From assembly GCA_016647705.1 (NCBI GenBank), contig CM028326.1, positions 15,935,901 through 15,999,900 on the forward strand: a stretch of 64,000 bases of DNA, given 5' to 3'. Of the stretch, positions 11,991 through 23,203 are shown piece by piece. How positions within the stretch are numbered: the first letter of the stretch is position 1; the number at the start of each line of letters is the position of its first letter. Source of the DNA: Eucommia ulmoides (taxonomy: Eukaryota; Streptophyta; Magnoliopsida; Garryales; Eucommiaceae). A program made the position numbers and the translations under genes. The notes below the pieces were generated by a model. That model saw only the letters and a list, made by a program, of their open reading frames with translations. It was not told the origin of the DNA and made no database searches.

Positions 11991-12394
11991 TAGATTTAGA
12001 GTATTTTGTTTTTTTAAATTTTTTTAAAAAAAAGTTTGGATACCTTTTGAGATATTAAAAATTGTCTTATAAAATAAATAACAAACTTATTGGGATACTA
12101 AAAAATATCATAATATATGTTTTTTACAACACTTTGTATTGCCTTAATATATATAATTTTAAAAACATAAAATGATATAGAGGCAATATTTGGTGTCCTA
12201 ATAATTATTTTATAGGACACTTATTATTATCTTAATAAATTCAAACAAAAAAGTTAATATATAGTACTCTTATAACCTATTGGGGCGGCTACTTATGGGG
12301 CACTAGTTCAAGTGTCTCAAAAAGTGCAAGTGTCGCAATAGATATTCTATTGTGATACTTTTTCGTGTTCCGATAAACCAATTTTGTTGTAGTG

Positions 12395-13731
12395 AGAGTT
12401 ATCATCTAGATTGGTTCTAGTGGGGCTTTGATTTTGGACAAAACACGTACAACCAAAGACACGAAGTAAGAGAGGAAGGGTGCGAGTGGGTTGTAGTATG
12501 TGAAAAGGGTTTATGCCTATAAGAACATGACTTGGGTTGCGGTTAATGAGATAAGCAGCAGTAAGTACTGCTATGTGGCAGTAAGATTTCGAAACATTCA
12601 TTCCCCATAAGAGAAACGAACTACAGACATGAGGTGACGGTTCTTCTGTTCAATCACACCATTCTGTTCAGGAGTGTAGGGACAGGTAAATTGTTGAAGG
12701 ATACCTTGCTTATTAAGCTCAGCTCGAAAGTCATCAAATAAGTATTTCTTTCGGTTATCAGACTGGATATTGCACACAACTGTTTGGTATTGAGTTTTTA
12801 TCATTTGAAGAAAGTGGGTAAAGTGAGTGTAGACCTCTGATTTATATTTCATCAGATAAACCCAAGTACACTAACTATAATAATCCATGAAAGTGATACA
12901 GTAACGATGTTTGGAAATAGCTGTAATAGGAGAGGGTCCCCAAATATCAGAGAGGATAAGATCAAAGGCTTGGGATGCAGGGTGCATGCAAGGAATGTAA
13001 GAGGTGCATGTGTGCTTAGATAGTTCACAGATCGCACATTGAAATTTAAAATCCTTGCAAGCTTTCCTAATAGAGGGAAACAACCAATATAAATACTGAA
13101 AATTTGTTTATCCTAGACGGGAATACTACAAGTCTAGATTTTTTAACGAACCAATAAGAGAATAAAAAACAGGTAATGTAAAGGTGTGCATACTAGAAGG
13201 TGGTATGGGTGGAGATAAAAGATTCCCAAAGTAATAGAGACCATCGTGTTCATATCCCCTGCTAACAATCTTCCTCGAAGTCAAGTCCAGCAAGAAGCAA
13301 CGATCAGGTAAGAAAACAACAGCACAATTAAGGTTCTTAACAAGGCGACTATCAGATATGAGATTATAAGCAAATTTAGGGACATAGTAAACAGAGTGAA
13401 GGGTAATATCTAGGAACAAAAATGCATCTCTTTGGCAACGAATAGGGATAGAGGTACCATCTGCGATGCACACAGATTGATTGATAGGCGAAACAGGAGA
13501 AGTAAAGGTAGAAAATTCACCAGTCATGTGATTGTTAGTCTCGGAATCCAAAATCCAAGTGGGTAGACCAAACTTACCATGAAGTGCAGTAGGAGTACCT
13601 GAGGCAAGAGTAGTTGTGGATCTGAAAGACAATGCCGGATTGGTGAACTGGGCTTGAAGTTGGGCAATTTGGGTCTGGACTTGGGAAAGATCCGGGTGAG
13701 CTGATGGCGAATCTACCGGACTGAGAACCAT
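12395..13731 (-). pseudogene. Ty1/Copia pol fragment (protease-integrase), cut by CACTA
   Basis: Read on the minus strand from 13731: a protease-like WILDSETNNHMTG (the usual DSGA has become DSET), the gag-pre-integrase region, a zinc-finger CAICELSKH motif, and integrase blocks SDIWGPSP, IQSDN (second catalytic D) and CPYTPEQNGVIEQKN (catalytic E within NGVIEQ). The end FVQNQSPTRTNLDD is then cut by the CACTA terminus. Frames change at about 13126, 13083, 12852 and 12600. The RT and RNase H half must lie beyond the left window edge, on the other side of the CACTA and Gypsy insertions. Gag upstream of 13731 is not recognisable. Confidence 0.85.
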
Positions 13732-14070
13732 ATCTTTTTTCCCGGATAAAATGGGAGAAAATACTACAGCACTTAGAAAATAGCTGGATTGATGGTGGAT
13801 GATATTGTTCTACGAATTCACAACCCTCTATCAGTGGAGGTGAGTCCCGACATCCTATTTTTGGTTATTCTAAAATATAACAATGATTCGATTTATTTTT
13901 TTTAATTGGGGTCAAACAAAAAAATCAATTAAAATAAGATTGATAAGATCCTCCGTATCTTATCAAGAGGATTTTTTTTTTTAGAAACATAGGAAAATGA
14001 GAAAAAGATGATAGGTAAAAGATAACAGGGAAAAGAAGAAAAAAGAAAAAGAAAAAAAAACAAAAGGTTT
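13732..14070. other. Low-complexity flank, no gene seen
   Basis: AT-rich DNA with A and T runs, expected to have been gag or leader of the minus-strand Copia. No zinc knuckle, PBS or LTR could be identified. Confidence 0.4.
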
Positions 14071-14912
14071 ACGACATGTTTGGTTGGACAGAATTAGGGG
14101 TGGAATGGAATCACATTCCGCCCTCAATTTCTATTCCATTGTTTGGTTCTTCAGTGGAATCATTTTTGTGATTCTATTGGAATGAAAACGAAGAGAATTA
14201 GATTCCATTTGAAATGGTCTGAAATCAAATCCATCTCAATGTAATCAAAACTAAAATTACAAAAAAAAAAAAAAATCATCGTTGATTCAACACAATCCAG
14301 ATATTAGAGAACAAAAACAGAAATTAGAAAACAAAAAAATGAGAATAGAAGCAGAACATTAAAGAACAAAAAAAAAATGAGAACAGAAACAGAACATTAA
14401 AGAACAAAAAAATGAGAAAAGAAAAATTGAGAACAGAAAATTGAGAATAGAAAATTGGGAACAAAAACTGAAAGTTTAGAACATAAACTAAAAATTAGAG
14501 AACAGAAAATTTGAGAACAGAAAATTGAGAACAAAAACTGAAAATTGAAAATAGAAAATTAAGAATAGAAATTGAAAATTGAGAACAAAAATTGAAAATA
14601 TAGAATAGAAAGTGAAAATTGAGAACAGAAACAAAATTTAGAGAACAAAAACTGAAAATTCAATGGAATAGTGAAATATAATAAAATGAGGGAAGAAATT
14701 GAATAGTGAAATATAATAAAATTTTATTATAAGGGCATAATAAGAATTTTATTATATTATTCCAATCCTTCCCTCATTTCATACCATCCAATTTCATACC
14801 ATCCAAATAAGTGAATGGAATAGTGATTCCATTGACAATTTCATTCAATTTCTTCTCTATTTCATTACTTCTTCCATTTCATTCCATTCCGTCTAACCAA
14901 ACGAGTCATTAG
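14071..14912. mobile_element. Non-autonomous TIR element with internal tandem repeats
   Basis: The left end (acgacatgtttggttggacagaat) and the complement of the right end (tgactcgtttggttagacggaat) form imperfect terminal inverted repeats. They are followed by matching ggaatggaat motifs, and the element has no coding capacity. The interior (14310-14660) is built of many diverged copies of gagaacaaaaactgaaaatt, about 20 bp each. A clear target duplication was not found, so the superfamily is undecided (hAT or PIF/Harbinger style). Confidence 0.6.
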
Positions 14913-14980
14913 AGCACTTAGAAAGGTACCCATTTTTTCTCCGTCTCTCTATCTCTTTCTCTCTCTAAAAGCTTTTGGCG

Positions 14981-15061
14981 ATGGCTCAGGTGGTGGCGAC
15001 TCCGTCGATTCAGAGCTCGTCGGCCTGCCTTAGCTCTGGATCTTTTAAAAAATCAAGCTAA
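14981..15061 (+). pseudogene. Possible first-exon fragment with plastid-transit-like start
   Basis: After a CT-rich leader, ATG opens MAQVVATPSIQSSSA, a Ser/Ala-rich, acid-free start that resembles a chloroplast transit peptide. It meets a stop after 26 codons (15061). No downstream domain was recognised; the DNA then runs into a fold-back MITE at about 15245. It could be a truncated gene scrap or chance. Confidence 0.25.
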
Positions 15062-15244
15062 AAAACTCACTACAAATGTCAGCTGGAGGGAGAAAGGGTG
15101 AGGGTTTGGGTTCGCGAGTTGCAAAGTTGGAAGATTTCACAATCAGCTACGTCAGCTTGTGGTTGCGATTAGATGGTAGTGGAGAGACGATGGTGGAGGG
15201 TGAGAAAGTCTTCGAGTCTTGTGGTTGCGATCGGACGGTAGTGG

Positions 15245-15487
15245 TGTAAGGACCAAATCATTTTGCACTTTACTCCCTTGCGGTATTGTGTCACTACTTT
15301 GTCCCATGTAGTTAGGCCTTTATTGCACTTCATCCCCTTCGTCAGCACTTTGCCCTCTGTGGTTAGGCCTACATCAAGTGGTAAAGTGCAACAAAGCCTG
15401 ACTACATGGGGTAAAGTGGTGACGAAAATATCATTGGGGGGCAAAGTGCAAAATAACCTAACCACAGGGGATAAAATATAACTAACC
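15245..15487. mobile_element. Fold-back MITE, copy 1
   Basis: Both halves are inverted copies built on the words ttgcactttactcccttgc / ggcaaagtgcaaaataacc, with tgtagttaggcc and its complement in each arm. The whole unit can fold on itself. Ends resemble those of copies 2 and 3. Confidence 0.7.
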
Positions 15488-15673
15488 CTATATTTTTATT
15501 TGCATTTTGTATTATTTAGAGAATATTTGTGTTTAATGTGTTATTTTTAAATTTCATTCAAAAATTGAGGGTCATTATGATATTTACAAATTTAATTTTA
15601 AGAATTTTGGGGTTAATATGTTAATTTTAATATGACTTTATAAATTTTGGGAGTCAATTGCTATTTTAAAATT

Positions 15674-15941
15674 GGATTAATTACACTTTATCCCCATATG
15701 ATTAGGCCATTTTGCACTTTGTCCTCCTCTAGTATTCACATCACCACTTTACCCCATGTAGTTAGGCATTTATTACACTTTAACCCCTCGTCAGCACTTT
15801 ACCTCTTGTAGTTAGGCCTATATCACGGGGTAAAGTGCAACAAAGCCTAACTGCAGGGGGTAAAGTGGTAATGAAAATACCACAGGGGACAAAGTACAAA
15901 ACGGCCTAACCACAGGAGGATAAAATATAATTAACCCTTTA
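15674..15941. mobile_element. Fold-back MITE, copy 2
   Basis: Starts ggattaattacactttatcccc and ends ggataaaatataattaaccc. The inner halves (cactttaccccatgtagttaggc and gcctaactgcagggggtaaagtg) are near-complements throughout, giving a nearly full-length hairpin of about 268 bp. It is the best-preserved copy here. Confidence 0.75.
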
Positions 15942-16772
15942 AAATATTAATTTGAACTTTTGTGACTAAATGATAATTTAGAGATTCAAGCAAAGAGATT
16001 CGTGTAATTTTTTTTTTCATAAGTAGACAAAGAGATCACACTTCCCATCGGATAAGGCTTAGGAATAACCTAGTCTAAGAGAACGTGGAGACCCATCTAG
16101 TGGCACAAAGAACGTGTCGGTCCTTGTCGCTCTTTGATTGGATCAAAGCATGGGGTGTCTTCGGGTGATCATTGGAAAGGAGAGCTCGCTCAGATGACTC
16201 TGGTCGGTCATCTGAAAGCCCTAACCGGTGGTCGGCAAAAGTCGAATGATCTTCACACTACGTGGTTGGTAATAAGTGCTACATTGACACGTAGTGGTGT
16301 TGGCGGCGTAGGTCGTTTCATGAAAAATGTCCCTCGTAGATTTGGGAGGGCCAGGGGGCCTACTAGAGGGATATATATATATATATAGGAGTCTTTTGAA
16401 GCATGGAGAATCTTCCCAGACCTCAATAGTCGATGGTAGATTTTCAAACAGAAGATGCGGCTCTATAGGATTCATCGTGCGTTGGCAGGTCCTTGGTGAC
16501 TGGCCGGCTACCCTGTGACCGGTTGAACAAAAAGATGGGATATAGCTCTACAAGACTCATCATGGCTTGGCCAGTCCTCGTTGACAAGAGAGATGAAATT
16601 GCTAATAGAGAAAGGTGAAAACAAGAGGTCGCTGCTTATTTCTAGTGGTTTGGAGAGTTTGAAACAGACAACGGTTTTGAGACGTTAGAATCTACGTGGA
16701 ATATGGATTGACCCTTTTTCCATTTTATACTTCAATTATCTTAGTTATCATAGCTTCGAAATTGGATTTCTG
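15942..16772. other. Anonymous DNA between MITE copies
   Basis: Contains a short TA run (16371-16387) and open stretches of 60-85 codons on both strands that overlap one another and match nothing I recognise. Confidence 0.4.
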
Positions 16773-16985
16773 GAGGATTAATTACACTTTGTCTTCTGCG
16801 ATTAGACCGTCTTGCACTTTGCCCTCATAAAGTTAGGTCGTTACCACTTTGTCCCCTGTAATTAGGCTTTTGTTGCACTTTATCCTCCTCGTCAACAGTT
16901 TGCCCCCTGTAGTTTAGGCCTACATCATCAGGAAGTAAAGTGCAAGATAGCCTAAGCATAAGAAGGCAAAGTGTAATTAACCCTT
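16773..16985. mobile_element. Fold-back MITE, copy 3 (shortened)
   Basis: Starts ggattaattacactttgtc and ends ggcaaagtgtaattaaccc. The right arm is shorter than in copy 2, so it appears to be an internal deletion derivative. Its right end, with about 190 bp of flanking DNA, reappears at 23204-23431 inside the Copia element. Confidence 0.7.
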
Positions 16986-17175
16986 TCTGTAATTATGGTT
17001 GGGGTGGCTTACTGAAACAAGGCATAACTGCATGCCAGTTGTTTGTTTTGGGCACCCGATTTTTCAAGTTTTATACCAATGAAAAACCATTTGACGCCCA
17101 TAGAGAGTGACACTGAAACTACCACTATTTAAACACTTCAACCCAACAGGGCCTAGGAAATTGGCATGCACTTAA
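16944..17175 (+). repeat. Source copy of a segment duplicated at 23204-23431
   Basis: MITE end plus flanking DNA. The stretch through aaccatttgacgcc, tagagagtgacactg and ggcatgcacttaatt is repeated with few differences and in the same orientation about 6.3 kb to the right. This copy is contiguous with the 3' flank of the dead wound-induced gene, so it is taken as the original. Confidence 0.85.
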
Positions 17176-17496
17176 TTACATACAAAATTAGCCCAAACCA
17201 GTTTGCCCATCTTTAACCGTCATATTATTCCCTGCATTCCTACCCCGTAACTGTAAACTAAAGTTTTCATATTTCACCAATAAGAATATTTTTAAGAATT
17301 TAATCAAAATTCTCGTCCAAACCAACCCCTCAATGAACCAAACCTTAAAAGAAGGTTAATAAATAAGAAACTATGAACTTCATTGAAGAAACTTATATAC
17401 TTTTGGGTCTCAAATAGATTAATTGTTGACACAATGAGCTACAAATCTCTCTCAATTAATTTACATCTACAGTAACAAAAAGGTGGAGGCGTTCAA

Positions 17497-17763
17497 TCAA
17501 TTAGGACCCCAACAGCTCAAATACATGACTTTCCTCAGAGACTCCTTGGACTTCTTCGCCCTGTCTTCTCTTAATTTATTCGAAACTGCGGCCAAAGACT
17601 ACGAAGAGAGCATCTTGCTCTCAGAATAGTATCTCAGGTTGTTCTTGGCGTGCTGATGTAGGGATCTTATGTTGGTGTTCTACCTAGAGAAACCCTTATC
17701 TTTCAGTGACTCCACCGCCTCAACACTCGCTGCCGCAACCCATGCTCTGCTCGTTGAACTCAT
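17497..17763 (-). pseudogene. Wound-induced / DUF3774 family pseudogene
   Basis: Reading the minus strand from ATG at 17763 to TGA at 17497 gives an 88-codon frame collinear with the intact genes at 44759 and 46153. It starts MSSTSRAWVAAASVEAVESL, has RSLHQHAKNNLR in the middle and ends RKVMYLSCWGPN. Two in-frame TAG stops break it: 17680-17682, where relatives have Trp of RWN, and 17599-17601, where relatives have Gln. Both fit a single C-to-T change on one strand (TGG or CAG to TAG). Its promoter has been moved 7.3 kb away by the Copia insertion at 17889. Length and ends are otherwise normal for the family, so it died by point mutation and/or promoter loss rather than truncation. Confidence 0.92.
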
Positions 17764-17888
17764 CTTTTTTCTTGATTTTCTTCTTCTTCATTTTTATCCT
17801 TTGATATGTCTCTGTTGAGTATTTTGTAGACAGGAATTTGGGTACTTGTTTCGGAGAAAAATATGATGGATGTCAAAGTAAATGTTTT

Positions 17889-18177
17889 TGTTGGGACATG
17901 AATTTTTTAAATTATTTTATAAAGAAAAGTGTCAAATAGGTTTCCCTCTTGTCTCTTATCCCACATTGGTTAGGAGAAGGGATGGTGAGGAGTATAACAA
18001 GGTGCATGTGAGATACTTGGGGTGTACCCTAAGGGGTACCCACATTTTGTGAAAGGGAGAGGAGCTACATCCCTACTTATTTACCACACACGCGCGCGCG
18101 CCGCCGCCGCCGTATCGAGTCGTGCGTGAGGTGAGGTGACACTTATTTATTTATTTATTTTTGGACAAAAATTATTT

Positions 18178-18227
<50 letters not shown>

Positions 18228-18791
18228 TTTATAAATCATACTTTTCAAAATAAATAGTTATGAAAGCGCAACAGTTACGGAATTGTTTCAAGACGTCTGA
18301 ACTTTTTATTGTTTTCCAACGTTAAGAATTATTTTCAAAACGTTTCAAATTCTGCAATGAAGTTCTGATTCGGTTTTAAAAAAAAATTCAAACGTTCTGA
18401 TTGATTTTCAGGTTCTTTCGTGCCTATAAATATAGATTTCTTCATCTGTTTTGGTACACGGAACATCAATCTGCAATTTGAAAAAAAAAAAAAAAAACAG
18501 CCTCTTCCATCAGCCTGTTTTTTTTTTTGTTTTTTTTTTATTCTGATTTCCGAGCAAATTTGTTCATTCTTTTGAATAGTGTATGGGTGTTTAGTATTCA
18601 GGTCTTCTGCGGTGCAAAGAAAGTCCTAGACAGAGGTGATTCTGAACTGTTTTATCTTGGGGACGAGGCTGTTATACTGCTGGCACGATCTTGGGCAGAG
18701 TCGCGAAACGTCATAAAGAGAACGACCTAATCCGTGACTCAACCCAAGTAAATTCGGTAAATTCGTTCTTTATTTATTTACTGCAGCAACA
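17889..18791 (+). mobile_element. 5' LTR of Copia element
   Basis: Runs from TGTTGGGACA to GCAGCAACA, with target duplication gtttt at 17884-17888 repeated at 25238-25242. A TATA box (tataaatata) lies at 18425-18434, and a (TA)n run lies at 18183-18224. The partner LTR at 24274-25237 is closely similar. No standard primer binding site could be recognised just after 18791. Confidence 0.9.
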
Positions 18792-18828
18792 ATTTTAAGA
18801 CATTTTATTCTATCGATTATCTGCTAAG

Positions 18829-19805
18829 ATGTCTACTGATCACGAATTTAAACAAGTCATTGTTGATCTCAACAATCCCTTTTGATTCGAATGGTTTCAT
18901 TTTAAAAGATGGAGATAGAAAATGTTATTTTTTCTAACTATCGAAAAAGTAGCATATGTTTGTACAACAGAAAAATCTCAATTACCTAAAGATCCTACTG
19001 ACATTCAAATTCAGGAAGTTAAGTCTTGGTAGGAAAATGATTTTTGTTGTAAGAATTTCATTCTTAATGGTATGTCTAATGATCTGTATGATTATTACTG
19101 CTCTAACAAAACTGTAAAGGAAGTTTGGGATGCTCTTTCGAAGAAATACGACACTGAGAAGGCTGGAAGTAAAAAATATGTTGTTAGTCGATATCTGAAA
19201 TACCAAATGACTGACGACAAATCTGTGGAAGTTTAGTCTCATGAACTTCAGAAAATCGCTCATGAAATAATTGTTGAAAGTATGTCCCTTGATAAACAAT
19301 TTCAAGTTACTGTTTTAATTGACAAATTACCCCCTTCTTGGAAAGATTTTAAGAATACTCTGATGCACAAAAGTAAATAGTTTTCTTTTGAAAGTTTGAT
19401 CACTCATCTTCGAATTGAGGAGGAAGCCCGGAAACACAATCAGAAAGATGAAGTACTCATTGTTTCTAACAACGCTCACAAAAAATCATCTTATGCTGTT
19501 CTGAAACCCAAAGGGAAAACTATGAAAAATCAAAATTGCAACCACAACAACCAGAATAGAAAAGTGCATCAAAATCAGAATAGAAACAAACCCCCTTCAA
19601 GAAATAATTCTGAATAGTTTACTTGTTATAGCTATGGAAATGCGGGCCATTTGGCTCGGAACTGCTGGCAATGACGTCGTCCTACTCCACAGGCGAATCT
19701 TATCGATGACCAACTTATGGCTATGATTTCTGAAATTAATATAGTTGGTGGATCCGTAGGATAGTGGTTAGACACTGGTGCTTCACGCCATATCTACTAT
19801 GATCG
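18829..19805 (+). pseudogene. Copia gag and protease, broken
   Basis: The frame from ATG 18829 encodes a gag-like protein: the VKEVWDALSKKYDTEKAGSK and LDKLPPSWKDF-type motifs, then a zinc knuckle at 19621-19662 whose second Cys reads as Tyr (CYSYGNAGHLARNC), then protease with an intact LDTGAS at about 19765-19782. In-frame stops occur at 18884, 18916, 19030, 19234, 19378, 19615, 19672 and 19762. Six are TAG and two TGA, most at sites where CAG, TGG or CGA would be expected. There are no frameshifts, which points to base substitution after insertion rather than gross damage. Confidence 0.85.
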
Positions 19806-21232
19806 TACCATGTTCAAGTCTTATTCTGAAAGTGAAGACAAGAAAGTGTTGCTGGGTGATTCTCACTCCACTATTGTTGCCGATATTGGTGAAGTCGAAT
19901 TAAAGTTTACCTCTGGAAATACAGTCATCCTTAAAGATGTTCTGCATACTCCAGAAATGAGAAAGAATTTGGTTTTGAGCTATCTTTTTAACAAGGCGGG
20001 GTTCACTCAAACTATTGGGGCTGATTTTTACATCTTAACCAAAAATAATATTTTTGTTGGAAAGGGTTATACAACTGATGGAATGTTCAAACTGAATGTT
20101 GAAATTAATAAATTTTTTTCTTCTGCTTACATGTTGTGTTCTTTTAATATTTGGCATGCTAGACTTTGTCATGTTAACAAACTCATTATTAAAAATTTAA
20201 GCAACTTAGAACTAATTCCTAAACTGTCTTTGAATGATTTTGAAAAGTGTGAATTTTACATTCAAGCCAAGATTACTAAAACCCCTCATAAATAAGTAAT
20301 TAGAGAATTTGAACCTCTTGATTTGATACATTCTGATATTTGTGAATTTGATGGTGTCATGACTAGGAATGGTAAACGTTATTTTATTACATTTATAGAT
20401 GATTGCTCTGATTACACTTTTGTTTATCTCATGAAAAATAAAAGTGAAGCGTTTGATATGTTCAAAATATTTGTGACTGAGATTGAAAATCAATGCAATA
20501 AGAAAATTAAGAGGTTACGAAGTGATAGAGGAACCGAATATGATTATGATATTTTCATTGATTTTTATAATTCTCATGGGATTATTCATGAAAAACCTGC
20601 ACCGTATTCTCCTAAAATGAATGGTAAGGTTGAAAGGAAAAATATAACTTTTACTGAATTTGTAGTTGCTATTTTGCTTAACTTTGGTGCTACTTCTTAC
20701 TGGTGGGGTGAAATTTTATTGATGGTTTTCTATGTGCTTAATAGAGTTCCCAAATCGAAAAGTAAACTTTCATCTTATGAAATTTTCAAAAATAAGAAAC
20801 CAAATTTGTCTTACTTTAAAACTTGGGGTTGTTTGGCATATGTTCGTATTCTTGATCCAAAAAGAAGAAAACTTTCCAGTAGAGCTGATGAATGTGTTTT
20901 TATTGGTTATGCGGTGAATAGCAAAGCTTATAGATTTTATGATTTAAAAGATCGAGTTATCATTGAATCAAATGATGCTGATTTTTATGAATATAAATTT
21001 CCTTTCAAATTGAAGAATAGTGGGTGCTCGACATCTAGTAATGAACCTATCATTAGGATTAATGAATATGATAATGAATTAGATATCGAACTTAGAAGGG
21101 GTAAACAGCCTCGTATTACTAAGGACTTTGGTTCGGATTTCTATGCATATACCTTAGAGGAGTATCCGCTCACCCTTCAAGAGGCATTGTCCTCTGTAGA
21201 TGCCAATTCATGGTAAGAGGCTATAGATGATT
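19806..21232 (+). pseudogene. Copia pre-integrase and integrase
   Basis: Continues the protease frame. The gag-pre-integrase HHCC-like finger is present (WHARLCHVN, KCEFYIQAK) but the last Cys has become Tyr. After a TAA at about 20293 the catalytic core is well preserved: D in LIHSDICEF, D in RLRSDRGTEYD and E in KMNGKVERKN. The GCLAYVRILDPKRRKLSSRA block and SLDSLE-type start of the linker to RT follow. A second TAA lies at about 21214. The frame stops making sense at about 21243, where an inverted segment begins. The integrase core could once have been functional; the gene as a whole is dead. Confidence 0.9.
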
Positions 21233-21245
21233 AATTGGACTCTCT

Positions 21246-21828
21246 CGAGTATCCCCCACTTGAATTTTTTAAAAATAATTTTTCATCGAGCAGTATAATA
21301 CAATATAAGATTGTGCATAAGTAAAGGCGTATGTCGACTTGAACCTTTATATAGTGAAGATGATTTAGATTATACTAGAGTAATTCATAGAACTCTATCA
21401 ATAACAACATCACACACACAACCCTATCAGGGTGTAGTCCAAAAGCCCGTGCTTTACGGCTATGCACGTATATCCTAGTATAGTAAATGCTCTAGAGAAT
21501 TTTGCCCAAAATTCCATAGGAAGCGGCCACACTTCCACATTCACATAGGTGAGTCTATCAAGAGTATTCCTGTAGCTAGGTACTCCACTCCAAATAGAGT
21601 ATAGATCTCATTAAGAGTTAATAAAAATCCAACCTTCTATCGCTTCAGGATATCATACTTTAAACAAAACATTTATGAAATAGAACTCAAAATTATTATT
21701 ATAGCATGATTCTTCTCATATCATTTCATAAGTTGTTATTACCCTTTGAACCTATTTCTTGGGATTTCCAGTCTATAGGTTGAGTTTCCCTTACTAGTGA
21801 CTCGTTAATCTATAGGCTTGAGTCCCAT
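21246..21828 (-). repeat. Inverted copy of the Copia 3' untranslated region
   Basis: The complement of this stretch matches 23690-24271, the forward-oriented 3' UTR ending at the polypurine tract (cccacttgaatttttta here, ttcaagtgggag there). Together with the adjoining RNase H end it forms one arm of an inverted repeat of about 700 bp with a spacer of about 1.6 kb. Confidence 0.9.
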
Positions 21829-23203
21829 TCATTTCGAGGTTTTGTAAACCTTTTCTCGAGCTAATCCTTTCGTCAAAGGATCGGCTAGGTTATCATCAGA
21901 CCGTACATGATCCACTCTCACAGTCCCTGTCGAGATATACTCTCTAATAGTGCTGTGTTTGCAACGTATTTGTCATTTTTTCTCGTTATAATAACAATTC
22001 TGAATCTTTGCAATAGCCGCGGTACTATCGCAATGGATCAAGACAGCTAGAATTGGTCTCTCCCATAAAGGGGTATCAGAAAACAGGCTTCTTAACCACT
22101 CTGCTTCCTCGCTAGCTGAAGCTAGTGCAATCATCTCAGACTCCATAGTAGATTGAGCCAAAATAGTCTGTTTCTTAGATTTCCAAGAAACAACTCCACC
22201 AGTTATGCTAAATATCTAGCCGCTAGTTGCCTTGGAGTCATCTAAAAGAGTGTTCTAATCAACATCGCTATATCCCTCTAGAACAATGAGAAACTTATGA
22301 TAATATAATTTAAGGTTTATAGTTCTTTTTAGGTATCTCATGACCCTATTAATAGCATGCCAATGCTCAATATTAGGTCTGCTTGTAAACCTGCATAGTA
22401 ATCCTACAGCATACGCTATGTCAGGTCTAGTGCAATCAATGGCATATTGAAGACTGCCTATGATGCTCGCATACTCAGATTGTCTAATACCGTCACCGGT
22501 ATTCTTGAACAACTTCACACTAGGATCATAAGGAGTACATGCTGGTTTACAATCAAAATAATTGTATTTCTTTAGAATCTTCTCTATATAATGAGATTGA
22601 TTCAAAGAAATTCCCTGTTTAGACCTAGTTATTTTAATACCAAGGATTACACTTACTTTACCAAGATCTTTCATGTTAAAATTAGCACATAACATGGATT
22701 TCACATTATTTACAACATGAATATTAGAACTAAAAATCAGCAAATTATCCATATAAAGACATATAATAGTGCAAACATCATTTTTAGATTTATAATAGAT
22801 GCATTTGTCACTTTCATTTACTTTAAAATCTTGTGAAATAACTAGATTATCAAATTTTCCATGCCATTGTTTAGGTGCTTGTTTTAAACCATAAAAAGAT
22901 TTATCTAATTTGCACACTTCATTTTCTAGACCAGGAATTACAAATCCTTCAGGTTGGTCCATATAAATCTCTTCTTCTAATTCACCATTCAAAAAAGTAT
23001 TTTTAACATCCATTTGGTGCACAACAAGATCATGAATTGCAGCAAGAGATAAAAGTACACGAATAGATGTAATTCTAGAGACAGGTGAAAAAGTATCAAA
23101 GAAATCTACATTATCCATTTGTCTAAACCCTTTGGCTACAAGACAAGCCTTATATTTATCAATGGTTCTATCGGGTTTCAATTTCTTCTTAAAAATCCAT
23201 TCT
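21829..23203 (-). pseudogene. Copia reverse transcriptase and RNase H, inverted
   Basis: Minus-strand frame from about 23203: WIFKKKLKP, KACLVAKGFRQ, MDVKNTFLNGELEEEIYM, FYGLKQAPKQW, the catalytic box YMDNLLI (YVDD is usual, so one catalytic Asp is now Asn), then RNase H with DSKATSG, GGVVSWKSKKQT and LAQSTMESEMIALA, ending at a stop at 21829. An in-frame stop lies near 22216 and another near 21976. Orientation is opposite to the gag-pro-int genes of the same element. The segment takes up close to where the plus-strand reading stops, so this is an inversion of the distal half of the element. Confidence 0.9.

Larger units (their letters stand above)
8685..12394 (-). mobile_element. CACTA (EnSpm) transposon, right-hand portion
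   Basis: On the minus strand the element starts CACTACAACAAAATTGG at 12394. Adjacent plus-strand bases 12395-12397 (aga) would be the 3-bp target duplication. Both sides carry CACTA-style subterminal repeats: tgtgccctataaaggtg and tgtgccctataaaagtg at 8687-8790, and cacttgcac / agtgccccataag / agtgtcctataaa on the complementary strand at 12215-12345. The left terminus lies beyond the Gypsy element, outside the window. No transposase was seen, so this part looks non-autonomous. It interrupts a Copia integrase gene. Confidence 0.8.

Noticed and set aside
16221-16518. Overlapping open frames on both strands around a TA repeat
   Set aside because: Mutually overlapping, with YIYIYI runs from the microsatellite; no conserved protein.
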